A stretch of DNA of 64,000 nucleotides, taken from positions 248,001 through 312,000 of the forward strand of contig NW_027478907.1 of NCBI RefSeq assembly GCF_051014685.1, read 5' to 3'. The notes under the pieces are model-generated. The model saw only the letters and a program-made list of their open reading frames with translations. It had not been told where the DNA came from and ran no database searches. This DNA is from Ptiloglossa arizonensis. Lineage: Eukaryota > Arthropoda > Insecta > Hymenoptera > Colletidae. This document shows, piece after piece, positions 10,871-24,049 of the stretch. Positions within the stretch are counted from its first letter, which is position 1, and every line of letters starts with the position of its first letter. A program made the translations under genes and the position numbers.

Positions 10871-13800
10871 GATTGATCAATCCGTTCGCTAGATATGGCA
10901 GTTTGGAGATAAGAAACGCTTGAGAAACTCAAAATTTTCGCAGTTCTGATGCTCGAAACGAATGACTAGAACGTCCTAGGGGAGAAGTACGCATACCGTT
11001 GTAATCGGGCGAGTTTCTACTTTCAGATGCAACAGAAATTATGCGGATTGGTCAATCCGTTCGCGAGATATGGCAGTTTGGAGATAAGAAACGCTTGAGA
11101 AACTCAAAATTTTCGCAGTTCTGATGCTCGAAACGAGTAACTAGAACGGCCTAGGGGAAAACTACACATACCGTTGTAATCGGGCGAGTTTCTACTTTCA
11201 GATGCAACGGAAATTTTGCGGATTGGTCAATCCGTTCGCGAGATATGGCCGTTTGGATGTAAGAAACGCTTTAGGAACTCAAAATTTTCGCAGTTCTGAT
11301 GCTCAAAACGAATAACTAGAACGGCCCAGGGGAAAAGTGCGCATACCGTTGTAATCGGGCGAGTTTCTACTTTCAAATGCAACAGAAATTTTGCGGATTG
11401 GTCAATGCGTTCGCGAGATATGGCAGTTTGGAGGTATGAAACGCTTGAGAAACTCAAAATTTTCGCAGTTCTGATGCTCGAAACAAATAACTGGAACGGC
11501 CTAGGGGAAAACTACACATACCGTTGTAATCGGGCGAGTTTCTACTTTCAGATACAACAGAAATTTTGCGGATTGGTCAATCCGTTTGCGAGATGTGGCA
11601 GTTTGGAGGTAAGAAACGCTTGAAAAACTCAAAATTTTCGCAGTTCTGATGCTCGAAACGAATAACTAGAACGGCCTAGGGGAAAAGTACGTATACCGAT
11701 GTAATCGGGCGAGTTTCTACTTTCAGATGCAACAGAAATGTTGTGGATTGGTCGATCCGTTCGCGAGATATGGCAATTTGGAAGTAAGAAACGCTTGAGA
11801 AACTCAAAATTTTCGCAGTTCTGATGCTCGAAACGAATTACTAGAACGGCCTAGGGGAGAAGTACGCATACCGTTGTAATCGGGCGAGTTTCTACTTTCA
11901 GATGCAACAGAAATTTTGCGGATTGATCAATCCGTTCGCGAGATATGGCAGTTTGGATGTAAGAAACGCTTGAGAAACTCAAAATTTTCGCAGTTCTGAT
12001 GCTCGAAACAAATAACTGGAACGGCCTAGGGGAAAACTACGCATACCGTTGTAATCGGGCGAGTTTCTACTTTCAGATACAACAGAAATTTTGCGGATTG
12101 TACAATCCGTTTGCGAGATGTGGCAGTTTGGAGGTAAGAAACGCTTGAGAAACTCAAAATTTTCGCAGTTCTGATGCTCGAAACGAATAACTAGAACGTC
12201 CTAGGGGAAAAGTGCGCATACCGTTGTAATCGGGCGTGTTTCTACTTTCAGATGCAACAGAAATTTTGCGGATCGGTCAATCCGTTCGCGAGATATGGCA
12301 GTTTGGATGTAAGAAACGCTTGAGAAACTCAAAATTTTCGCAGTTCTGATGCTCGAAACGAGTAACTAGAACGGCCTAGGGGAGAAGTACGCATACCGTT
12401 GTAATCGGGCGAGTTTCTACTTTCAGATGCAACAGAAATTTTGCGGATTGGTCAATCCGTTCGCGAGATATGGCAGTTTGGAAATAAGAAACGCTTGAGA
12501 AACTCAAAATTTTCGCAGTTCTGATGCTCGAAACGAGTAACTAGAACGGCCTAGGGGAAAAGTACGCATACCGTTGTAATCGAGCGAGTTTCTACTTTCA
12601 GATGCAACAGAAATTTTGCGGATTGGTCAATCCGTTCGCGAGATATGGCAGTTTGGAGATAAGAAATGCTTGAGAAACTCAAAATTTTCGCCGTTCTGAT
12701 GCTCGAAACGAATAACTGGAACGGCCTAGGGGAAAACTACACCTACCGTTGTAATCGGGCGAGTTTCTACTTTCAGATGCAACAGAAATTTTGCGGATTG
12801 GTCAATCCGTTCGCGAGATATGGCAGTTTGGAGATAAGAAACGCTTGAGAATCTCAAAATTTTCACCGTTCTGATTCTCGAAACGAATAACTAGAACGGC
12901 CTAGGGGAAAAGTACGCATACCGTTGTAATCGGGCGAGTTTCTGCTTTCAGATGCAACAGAAATTTTGCGGATTGGTCAATCCGTTCGCGATATATGGCA
13001 GTTTGGAGGTAAGAAACGCTTGAGAAACTCAAAATTTTCGCAGTTCTGATGCTCGAAACGAATGACTAGAACGGCCTAGGGGAGAAGTACGCATACCGTT
13101 GTAATCGGGCGAGTTTCTACTTTCAGATGCAACAGAAATTTTGCGGATTGATCAATCCGTTCGCGAGATATGGCAGTTTGGATATAAGAAACGCTTGAGA
13201 AACTCAAAATTTTCGCAGTTCTGATGCTCGAGACGAATAACTAGATCGGCCTAGGGGAAAAGTGCGCATACCGTTGTAATCGGGCGAGTTTCTACTTTCA
13301 GATGCAACGGAAATTTTTCGGATTGGTCAATCCGTTCGCGAGATATGGCCGTTTGGATGTAAGAAACGCTTTAGGAACTCAAAATTTTCGCAGTTCTGAT
13401 GCTCAAAACGAATAACTAGAACGGCCCAGGGGAAAAGTGCGCATACCGTTGTAATCGGGCGAGTTTCTACTTTCAAATGCAACAGAAATTTTGCGGATTG
13501 GTCAATGCGTTCGCGAGATATGGCAGTTTGGAGGTATGAAACGCTTGAGAAACTCAAAATTTTCGCAGTTCTGATGCTCGAAACAAATAACTGGAACGGC
13601 CTAGGGGAAAACTACACATACCGTTGTAATCGGGCGAGTTTCTACTTTCAGATACAACAAAAATTTTGCGGATTGGTCAATCCGTTTGCGAGATGTGGCA
13701 GTTTGGAGGTAAGAAACGCTTGAGAAACTCAAAATTTTCGCAGTTCTGATGCTCGAAACGAATAACTAGAACGGCCTAGGGGAAAAGTACGTATACCGAT

Positions 13801-15240
13801 GTAATCGGGCGAGTTTCTACTTTCAGATGCAACAGATATGTTGTGGATTGGTCGATCCGTTCGCGAGATATGGCAATTTGGAAGTAAGAAACGCTTGAGA
13901 AACTCAAAATTTTCGCCGTTCTGATGCTCGAAACGAATGACTAGAACGGCCTAGGGGAGAAGTACGCGTACCGTTGAAATCGGGCGAGTTTCTACTTTCA
14001 GATGCAACAGAAATTTTGCGGATTGATCAATCCGTTCGCGAGATATGGCAGTTTGGATGTAAGAAACGCTTGAGAAACTCAAAATTTTCGCAGTTCTGAT
14101 GCTCGAAACAAATAACTGGAACGGCCTAGGGGAAAACTACGCATACCGTTGTAATCGGGCGAGTTTCTACTTTCAGATACAACAGAAATTTTGCGGATTG
14201 TACAATCCGTTTGCGAGATGTGGCAGTTTGGAGGTAAGAAACGCTTGAGAAACTCAAAATTTTCGCAGTTCTGATGCTCGAAACGAATAACTAGAACGTC
14301 CTAGGGGAAAAGTACGCATACCGTTGTAATCGAGCGAGTTTCTACTTTCAGATGCAACAGAAATTTTGCGGATTGGTCAATCCGTTCGCGAGATATGGCA
14401 GTTTGGAGATAAGAAATGCTTGAGAAACTCAAAATTTTCGCCGTTCTGATGCTCGAAACGAATAACTGGAACGGCCTAGGGGAAAACTACACCTACCGTT
14501 GTAATCGGGCGAGTTTCTACTTTCAGATGCAACAGAAATTTTGCGGATTGGTCAATCCGTTCGCAAGATATGGCAGTTTGGAGATAAGAAACGCTTGAGA
14601 ATCTCAAAATTTTCACCGTTCTGATTCTCGAAACGAATAACTAGAACGGCCTAGGGGAAAAGTACGCATACCGTTGTAATCGGGCGAGTTTCTGCTTTCA
14701 GATGCAACAGAAATTTTGCGGATTGGTCAATCCGTTCGCGATATATGGCAGTTTGGAGGTAAGAAACGCTTGAGAAACACAAGATTTGCGCAGTTCTGAT
14801 GCTCGAAACGAATAACTAGAACGGCCTAGGGGAAAAGTACGCATACCGATGTAATCGGGCGAGTTTCTACTTTCAGATGCAACAGAAATGTTGCGGATTG
14901 GTCGATCCGTTCGCGAGATATGGCAATTTGGAAGTAAGAAACGCTTGAGAAACTCAAAATTTTCGCAGTTCTGATGCTCGAAACGAATGACTAGAACGGC
15001 CTAGGGGAGAAGTACGCATACCGTTGTAATCGGGCGAGTTTCTACTTTCAGATGCAACAGAAATTTTGCGGATTGATCAATCCGTTCGCGAGATATGGCA
15101 GTTTGGATATAAGAAACGCTTGAGAAACTCAAAATTTTCGCAGTTCTGATGCTCGAGACGAATAACTAGATCGGCCTAGGGGAAAAGTGCGCATACCGTT
15201 GTAATCGGGCGAGTTTCTACTTTCAGATGCAACAGAAATT
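10871..15240 (+). repeat. 12-monomer (2100-bp) pair with 10- and 11-mer echoes
   Basis: About 11200-12210 matches 13300-14310 at 2100 bp, including the cassette with GGAAATTTT, TTTAGGAACTC, CCCAGG and GGTATGAAAC and the later TGTTGTGGATTGG; a handful of substitutions separate the copies. About 12550-13020 matches 14300-14770 at 1750 bp, and about 13016-13310 matches 14941-15240 at 1925 bp (shared GAGACGAATAACTAGATCGG). The left part also matches about 5271-5880 at 5601 bp. Confidence 0.75.
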
Positions 15241-16081
15241 TTGCGGATCGGTCAATCCGTTCGCGAGATATGGCAGTTTGGAAATAAGAAACGCTTGAGA
15301 AACTCAAAATTTTCGCAGTTCTGATGCTCGAAACGAGTAACTAGAACGGCCAAGGGGAAAAGTACGCATACCTTTGTAATCGGGCGAGTTTCTACTTTCA
15401 GATGCAACAGAAATTTTGCAGATTGGTCAATCCGTTCGCGAGATATGGCAGTTTGGAGATAAGAAATGCTTGAGAAACTCAAAATTTTCGCCGTTCTGAT
15501 GCTCGAAACGAGTAACTAGAACGGCCTAGGGGAAAAGTACGCATACCGTTGTAAACGGGCGAGTTTCTACTTTCAGATGCAACAGAAATTTTGCGGATTG
15601 GTCAATCCGTTCGCGAGATATGGCAGTTTGGAGATATGAAATGCTTGAGAAACTCAAAATTTTCGCCGTTCTGATGCTCGAAACGAATAACTGGAACGGC
15701 CTAGGTGAAAACTACGCATACCGTTGTAACCGGGCGAGTTTCTACTTTCAGATACAACAGAAATTTTGCGGATTGGTCAATCCGCTCGCGAGATATGGCA
15801 GTTTGGAAATAAGAAACGCTTGAGAAACTCAAAATTTTCGCAGTTCTGATGCTCGAAACGAGTAACTAGAACGGCCTAGGGGAAAAGTACGCATACCGTT
15901 GTAAACGGGCGAGTTTCTACTTTCAGATGCAACAGAAATTTTGCGGATTGGTCAATCCGTTCGCGAGATATGGCAGTTTGGAGATGAGAAATGCTTGAGA
16001 AACTCAAAATTTTCGCCGTTCTGATGCTCGAAACGAATAACTGGAACGGCCTAGGGGAAAACTACACATACCGTTGTAATC
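15241..16081 (+). repeat. Transitional monomers related to 18.6-19.7 kb
   Basis: About five monomers rich in GGAAATAAG, GAGATATGAAATGC and GATACAACAG variants. The monomer around 15620-15823, with CTAGGTGAAAACTACGC and the rare CCGCTCGCGAG, recurs at 19470-19673, exactly 22 monomers (3850 bp) later. CATACCTTTG near 15370 recurs near 18695 and 20795. No clean tandem duplication is contained within the segment. Confidence 0.65.
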
Positions 16082-18552
16082 GGGCGAGTTTCTACTTTCA
16101 GATGCAACAGAAATTTTGCGGATTGGTCAATCCGTTCGCGAGATATGGCAGTTTGGAGATAAGAAACGCTTGAGAATCTCAAAATTTTCGCAGTTCTGAT
16201 GCTCGAAACGAATAACTAGAACGGCCTAGGGGAAAACTACACCTACCGTTGTAATCGGGCGAGTTTCTACTTTCAGATGCAACAGAAATTTTGCGGATTG
16301 GTCAATCCGTTCGCGAGATATGGCAGTTTGGAGATAAGAAATGCTTGAGAAACTCAAAATTTTCGCCGTTCTGATGCTCGAAACGAATAACTGGAACGGC
16401 CTAAGGGAAAACTACACCTACCGTTGTAATCGGGCGAGTTTCTACTTTCAGATGCAACAGAAATTTTGCGGATTGTACAATCCGTTTGCGAGATGTGGCA
16501 GTTTGGAGGTAAGAAACGCTTGAGAAACTCAAAATTTTCGCAGTTCTGATGCTCGAAACGAATAACTAGAACGGCCTAGGGGAAAAGTGCGCATACCGTT
16601 GTAATCGGGCGTGTTTTTACTTTCAGATGCAACAGAAATTTTGCGGATCGGTCAATCCGTTCGCGAGATATGGCAGTTTGGAGATAAGAAACGCTTGAGA
16701 AACTCAAAATTTTCGCAGTTCTGATGCTCGAAACGAATAACTAGAACGGCCTAGGGGAAAAGTGCGCATACCGTTGTAATCGGGCGTGTTTTTACTTTCA
16801 GATGCAACAGAAATTTTGCGGATCGGTCAATCCGTTCGCGAGATATGGCAGTTTGGAGATAAGAAACGCTTGAGAAACTCAAAATTTTCGCAGTTCTGAT
16901 GCTCGAAACGAGTAACTAGAACGGCCTAGGGGAAAAGTACGCTTACCGTTGTAATCGGGCGAGTTTCTACTTTCAGATGCAACAGAAATTTTGCGGATTG
17001 GTCAATCCGTTCGCGAGATATGGCAGTTTGGAGGTAAAAAACGCTTGAGAAACTCAAAATTTTCGCAGTTCTGATGCTCGAAACGAATAACTAGAACGGC
17101 CTAGGGGAAAAATACACATACCGTTGTGATCGGGCGAGTTTCTACTTTCAGATGCAACAGAAATTTTGCGGATCGGTCAATCCGTTCGCGAGATATGGCA
17201 GTTTGGATGTAAGAAACGCTTGAGAAACTCAACATTTTCGCAGTTCTGATGCTCGAAACAAATAACTGGAACGGCCTAGGGGAAAACTACGCATACCGTT
17301 GTAAGCGGGCGAGTTTCTACTTTCAGATGCAACAGAAATTTTGCGGATTGGTCAATCCGTTCGCGAGATATGGCAGTTTGGAGATAAGAAACGCTTGAGA
17401 ATCTCAAAATTTTCGCAGTTCTGATGCTCGAAACGAATAACTAGAACGGCCTAGGGGAAAACTACACCTACCGTTGTAATCGGGCGAGTTTCTACTTTCA
17501 GATGCAACAGAAATTTTGCGGATTGGTCAATCCGTTCGCGAGATATGGCAGTTTGGAGATAAGAAATGCTTGAGAAACTCAAAATTTTCGCCGTTCTGAT
17601 GCTCGAAACGAATAACTGGAACGGCCTAAGGGAAAACTACACCTACCGTTGTAATCGGGCGAGTTTCTACTTTCAGATGCAACAGAAATTTTGCGGATTG
17701 TACAATCCGTTTGCGAGATGTGGCAGTTTGGAGGTAAGAAACGCTTGAGAAACTCAAAATTTTCGCAGTTCTGATGCTCGAAACGAATAACTAGAACGGC
17801 CTAGGGGAAAAGTGCGCATACCGTTGTAATCGGGCGTGTTTTTACTTTCAGATGCAACAGAAATTTTGCGGATCGGTCAATCCGTTCGCGAGATATGGCA
17901 GTTTGGAGATAAGAAACGCTTGAGAAACTCAAAATTTTCGCAGTTCTGATGCTCGAAACGAATAACTAGAACGGCCTAGGGGAAAAGTGCGCATACCGTT
18001 GTAATCGGGCGTGTTTTTACTTTCAGATGCAACAGAAATTTTGCGGATCGGTCAATCCGTTCGCGAGATATGGCAGTTTGGAGATAAGAAACGCTTGAGA
18101 AACTCAAAATTTTCGCAGTTCTGATGCTCGAAACGAGTAACTAGAACGGCCTAGGGGAAAAGTACGCTTACCGTTGTAATCGGGCGAGTTTCTACTTTCA
18201 GATGCAACAGAAATTTTGCGGATTGGTCAATCCGTTCGCGAGATATGGCAGTTTGGAGGTAAAAAACGCTTGAGAAACTCAAAATTTTCGCAGTTCTGAT
18301 GCTCGAAACGAATAACTAGAACGGCCTAGGGGAAAAATACACATACCGTTGTGATCGGGCGAGTTTCTACTTTCAGATGCAACAGAAATTTTGCGGATCG
18401 GTCAATCCGTTCGCGAGATATGGCAGTTTGGATGTAAGAAACGCTTGAGAAACTCAACATTTTCGCAGTTCTGATGCTCGAAACAAATAACTGGAACGGC
18501 CTAGGGGAAAACTACGCATACCGTTGTAAGCGGGCGAGTTTCTACTTTCAGA
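16082..18552 (+). repeat. Clean 7-monomer (1225-bp) tandem duplication
   Basis: Sequence 16082-17327 recurs at 17307-18552 with an exact 1225-bp offset, so the two units are adjacent. Shared rare variants include CCTAAGGG, GCGTGTTTTTAC (twice per unit), GGTAAAAAACGC, GGAAAAATACAC, CGTTGTGATCGG, CTCAACATTTTC and GTTGTAAGCGGG. I saw no difference between the units line by line. A third, diverged relative lies near 19.7-20.6 kb, lacking CTAAGGG and carrying GTGTTTCTAC. Confidence 0.88.
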
Positions 18553-21500
18553 TACAACAGAAATTTTGCGGATTGGTCAATCCGTTCGCGAGATATGGCA
18601 GTTTGGAAATAAGAAACGCTTGAGAAACTCAAAATTTTCGCAGTTCTGATGCTCGAAACGAGTAACTAGAACGGCCTAGGGGAAAAGTACGCATACCTTT
18701 GTAATCGGGCGAGTTTCTACTTTCAGATGCAACAGAAATTTTGCGGATTGGTCAATCCGTTCGTGAGATATGGCAGTTTGGAGATAAGAAATGCTTGAGA
18801 AACTCAAAATTTTCGCCGTTCTGATGCTCAAAACGAATAACTGGAACGGCCTAGGGGAAAACTACACCTACCGTTGTAATCGGGCGAGTTTCTACTTTCA
18901 GATGCAACAGAAATTTTGCGGATTGGTCAATCCGTTCGCGAGATATGGCAGTTTGGAGATAAGAAACGCTTGAGAATCTCAAAATTTTCACCGTTCTGAT
19001 TCTCGAAACGAATAACTAGAACGGCCTAGGGGAAAAGTACGCATTCCGTTGTAATCGGGCGAGTTTCTACTTTCAGATGCAACAGAAATTTTGCGGATTG
19101 GTCAATCCGTTCGCGAGATATGGCAGTTTGGAGATGTGAAATGCTTGAGAAACTCAAAATTTTCGCCGTTCTGATGCTCGAAACGAATAACTGGGACGGC
19201 CTAGGTGAAAACTACGCATACCGTTGTAACCGGGCGAGTTTCTACTTTCAGATACAACAGAAATTTTGCGGATTGGTCAATCCGTTCGCGAGATATGGCA
19301 GTTTGGAAATAAGAAACGCTTGAGAAACTCAAAATTTTCGCAGTTCTGATGCTCGAAACGAATAACTGGAACGGCCTAGGGGAAAACTACACATACCGTT
19401 GTAATCGGGCGAGTCTCTACTTTCAGATGCAACAGAAATTTTGCGGATTGGTCAATCCGTTCGCGAGATATGGCAGTTTGGAGATATGAAATGCTTGAGA
19501 AACTCAAAATTTTCGCCGTTCTGATGCTCGAAACGAATAACTGGAACGGCCTAGGTGAAAACTACGCATACCGTTGTAACCGGGCGAGTTTCTACTTTCA
19601 GATACAACAGAAATTTTGCGGATTGGTCAATCCGCTCGCGAGATATGGCAGTTTGGAAATAAGAAACGCTTGAGAAACTCAAAATTTTCGCAGTTCTGAT
19701 GCTCGAAACGAATAACTAGAACGGCCTAGGGGAAAACTACACCTACCGTTGTAATCGGGCGAGTTTCTACTTTCAGATGCAACAGAAATTTTGCGGATTG
19801 GTCAATCCGTTCGCGAGATATGGCAGTTTGGAGATAAGAAATGCTTGAGAAACTCAAAATTTTCGCCGTTCTGATGCTCGAAACGAATAACTGGAACGGC
19901 CTAGGGGAAAACTACACCTACCGTTGTAATCGGGCGAGTTTCTACTTTCAGATGCAACAGAAATTTTGCGGATTGTACAATCCGTTTGCGAGATGTGGCA
20001 GTTTGGAGGTAAGAAACGCTTGAGAAACTCAAAATTTTCGCAGTTCTGATGCTCGAAACGAATAACTAGAACGGCCTAGGGGAAAAGTGCGCATACCGTT
20101 GTAATCGGGCGTGTTTCTACTTTCAGATGCAACAGAAATTTTGCGGATCGGTCAATCCGTTCGCGAGATATGGCAGTTTGGAGATAAGAAACGCTTGAGA
20201 AACTCAAAATTTTCGCAGTTCTGATGCTCGAAACGAGTAACTAGAACGGCCTAGGGGAAAAGTACGCTTACCGTTGTAATCGGGCGAGTTTCTACTTTCA
20301 GATGCTACAGAAATTTTGCGGATTGGTCAATCCGTTCGAGAGATATGGCAGTTTGGAGGTAAGAAACGCTTGAGAAACTCAAAATTTTCGCAGTTCTGAT
20401 GCTCGAAACGAATAACTAGAACGGCCTAGGGGAAAAATACACATACCGTTGTGATCGGGCGAGTTTCTACTTTCAGATGCAACAGAAATTTTGCGGATCG
20501 GTCAATCCGTTCGCGAGATATGGCAGTTTGGATGTAAGAAACGCTTGAGAAACTCAACATTTTCGCAGTTCTGATGCTCGAAACAAATAACTGGAACGGC
20601 CTAGGGGAAAACTACGCATACCGTTGTAACCGGGCGAGTTTCTACTTTCAGATACAACAGAAATTTTGCGGATTGGTCAATCCGTTCGCGAGATATGGCA
20701 GTTTGGAAATAAGAAACGCTTGAGAAACTCAAAATTTTCGCAGTTCTGATGCTCGAAACGAGTAACTAGAACGGCCTAGGGGAAAAGTACGCATACCTTT
20801 GTAATCGGGCGAGTTTCTACTTTCAGATGCAACAGAAATTTTGCGGATTGGTCAATCCGTTCGCGAGATATGGCAGTTTGGAGATAAGAAATGCTTGAGA
20901 AACTCAAAATTTTCGCCGTTCTGATGCTCGAAACGAATAACTGGAACGGCCTAGGGGAAAACTACACCTACCGTTGTAATCGGGCGAGTTTCTACTTTCA
21001 GATGCAACAGAAATTTTGCGGATTGGTCAATCCGTTCGCGAGATATGGCAGTTTGGAGATAAGAAACGCTTGAGAATCTCAAAATTTTCACCGTTCTGAT
21101 TCTCGAAACGAATAACTAGAACGGCCTGGGGGAAAAGTACGCATTCCGTTGTAATCGGGCGAGTTTCTACTTTCAGATGCAACAGAAATTTTGCGGATTG
21201 GTCAATCCGTTCGCGAGATATGGCAGTTTGGAGATATGAAATGCTTGAGAAACTCAAAATTTTCGCAGTTCTGATGCTCGAAACGAATAACTGGAACGGC
21301 CTAGGGGAAAACTACAGATACCTCTGTAATCGGGCGAGTTTCTACTTTCAGATGCAACAGAAATTTTGCGGATTGGTCAATCCGTTCGCGAGATGTGGCA
21401 GTTTGGAGGTAAGAAACGCTTGAGAAACTCAAAATTTTCGCAGTTCTGATGCTCGAAACGAATAACTAGAACGGCCTAGGGGAAAAGTACTCATACCGTT

Positions 21501-22380
21501 GTAATCGGGCGAGTTTCTACTTTCAGATGCAACGGAAATTTTGCGGATCGGTCAATCCGTTCGCGAGATATGGCCGTTTGGATGTAAGAAACGCTTTAGG
21601 AACTCAAAATTTTCGCAGTTCTGATGCTCAAAACGCATAACTAGAACGGCCCAGGGGAAAAGTGCGCATACCGTTGTAATCGGGCGAGTTTCTACTTTCA
21701 AATGCAAAAGAAATTTTGCGGATTGGTCAATGCGTTCGCGAGATATGGCAGTTTGGAGGTAAGAAACGCTTGAGAAACTCAAAATTTTCGCAGTTCTGAT
21801 GCTCGAAACGAATAACTAGAACGGCCTAGGGGAAAAGTACGTATACCGATGTAATCGGGCGAGTTTCTACTTTCAGATGCAACAGAAATGTTGCGGATTG
21901 GTCGATCCGTTCGCGAGATATGGCAATTTGGAAGTAAGAAACGCTTGAGAAACTCAAAATTTTCGCAGTTCTGATGCTCGAAACGAATGACTAGAACGGC
22001 CTAGGGGAAAAGTACTCATACCGTTGTAATCGGGCGAGTTTCTACTTTCAGATGCAACAGAAATTTTGCGGATTGGTCAATCCGTTCGCGAGATATGGCA
22101 GTTTGGAGATAAGAAACGCTTGAGAAACTCAAAATTTTCACCGTTCTAATTCTCGAAACGAATAACTAGAACGGCCTAGGGGAAAAGTACACCTACCGTT
22201 GTAATCGGGCGAGTTTCTACTTTCAGATGCAACAGAAATTTTGCGGATTGGTCAATCCGTTCGCGAGATATGGCAGTTTGGAGATAAGAAACGCTTGAGA
22301 AACTCAAAATTTTCGCAGTTCTGATGCTCAAAACGAATAACTAGAACGGCCCAGGGGAAAAGTGCGCATACCGTTGTAAT
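18553..22380 (+). repeat. Older 12-mer copy and a dimer duplication
   Basis: About 18000-19240 (overlapping the preceding block) matches 20100-21340 at 2100 bp, sharing CATACCTTTG and GCATTCCGTTG but with around eight or more substitutions, so it predates the 1225-bp duplication next to it. Inside, about 19141-19320 and 19491-19673 are dimer-spaced copies (350 bp) sharing CTAGGTGAAAAC. From about 21490 the CCCAGG/CTCAAAACG cassette returns, first with GCATAACTAG as a private change. Confidence 0.65.
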
Positions 22381-23080
22381 CGGGCGAGTTTCTACTTTCA
22401 AATGCAACAGAAATTTTGCGGATTGGTCAATGCGTTCGCGAGATATGGCAGTTTGGAGGTATGAAACGCTTGAGAAACTCAAAATTTTCGCAGTTCTGAT
22501 GCTCGAAACAAATAACTGGAACGGCCTAGGGGAAAACTACACATACCGTTGTAATCGGGCGAGTTTCTACTTTCAGATACAACAGAAATTTTGCGGATTG
22601 GTCAATCCGTTTGCGAGATGTGGCAGTTTGGAGGTAAGAAACGCTTGAGAAACTCAAAATTTTCGCAGTTCTGATGCTCGAAACGAATAACTAGAACGGC
22701 CTAGGGGAAAAGTACGTATACCGATGTAATCGGGCGAGCTTCTACTTTCAAATGCAAAAGTAATTTTGCGGATTGGTCAATGCGTTCGCGAGATATGGCA
22801 GTTTGGAGGTATGAAACGCTTGAGAAACTCAAAATTTTCGCAGTTCTGATGCTCGAAACAAATAACTGGAACGGCCTAGGGGAAAACTACACATACCGTT
22901 GTAATCGGGCGAGTTTCTACTTTCAGATACAACAGAAATTTTGCGGATTGGTCAATCCGTTTGCGAGATGTGGCAGTTTGGAGGTAAGAAACGCTTGAGA
23001 AACTCAAAATTTTCGCAGTTCTGATGCTCGAAACGAATAACTAGAACGGCCTAGGGGAAAAGTACGTATACCGATGTAAT
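22381..23080 (+). repeat. 2-monomer (350-bp) tandem duplication
   Basis: About 22381-22730 recurs at 22731-23080, with the linked run CAAATGC, CAATGCG, GGTATGAAAC, CAAATAACTGG, CTACACATACC, GATACAACAG, TTTGCGAGATGTGG and GTATACCGATG. Only a few substitutions near the junction (AGCTTCTAC, GCAAAAGTAATT) separate the copies. It is the smallest clean tandem duplication noticed in the left half. Confidence 0.8.
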
Positions 23081-24049
23081 CGGGCGAGTTTCTACTTTCA
23101 GATGCAACAGAAATGTTGCGGATTGGTCGATCCGTTCGCGAGATATGGCAATTTGGAAGTAAGAAACGCTTGAGAAACTCAAAATTTTCGCAGTTCTGAT
23201 GCTCGAAACGAATGACTAGAACGGCCTAGGGGAGAAGTACGCAAACCGTTGTAATCGGGCGTGTTTCTACTTTCAGATGCAACAGAAATTTTGCGGATCG
23301 GTCAATCCGTTCGCGAGATATGGCAGTTTGGATGTAAGAAACGCTTGAGAAACTCAAAATTTTCGCAGTTCTGATGCTCGAAACAAATAACTGGAACGGC
23401 CTAGGGGAAAACTACGCATACCGTTGTAACCGGGCGAGTTTCTACTTTCAGATACAACAGAAATTTTGCGGATTGGTCAATCCGTTCGCGAGATATGGCA
23501 GTTTGGAAATAAGAAACGCTTGAGAAACTCAAAATTTTCGCAGTTCTGATGCTCGAAACGAGTAACTAGAACGGCCTAGGGGAAAAGTACGCATACCGTT
23601 GTAATCGGGCGAGTTTCTACTTTCAGATGCAACAGAAATTTTGCGGATTGGTCAATCCGTTCGCGAGATATGGCAGTTTGGAGATAAGAAATGCTTGAGA
23701 AACTCAAAATTTTCGCCGTTCTGATGCTCGAAACGAATAACTGGAACGGCCTAGGGGAAAACTACACCTACCGTTGTAATCGGGCGAGTTTCTACTTTCA
23801 GATGCAACAGAAATTTTGCGGATTGGTCAATCCGTTCGCGAGATATGGCAGTTTGGAGATAAGAAACGCTTGAGAATCTCAAAATTTTCACTGTTCTGAT
23901 TCTCGAAACGAATAACTAGAACGGCCTAGGGGAAAAGTACGCATAGCGTTGTAATCGGGCGAGTTTCTGCTTTCAGATGCAACAGAAATTTTGCGGATTG
24001 GTCAATCCGTTCGCGATATATGGCAGTTTGGAGGTAAGAAACGCTTGAG
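23081..24049 (+). repeat. Mixed monomers between duplication domains
   Basis: About 5.5 monomers. They include the GAAATGC/GCCGTTCTG/CTACACCTACC haplotype and another copy of the GAGAATCTC marker at 23872, followed by TTCACTGTTC, a form shared with the marker at 24747. A private CATAGCGTTG lies near 23943. No local tandem unit is evident. Confidence 0.65.
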
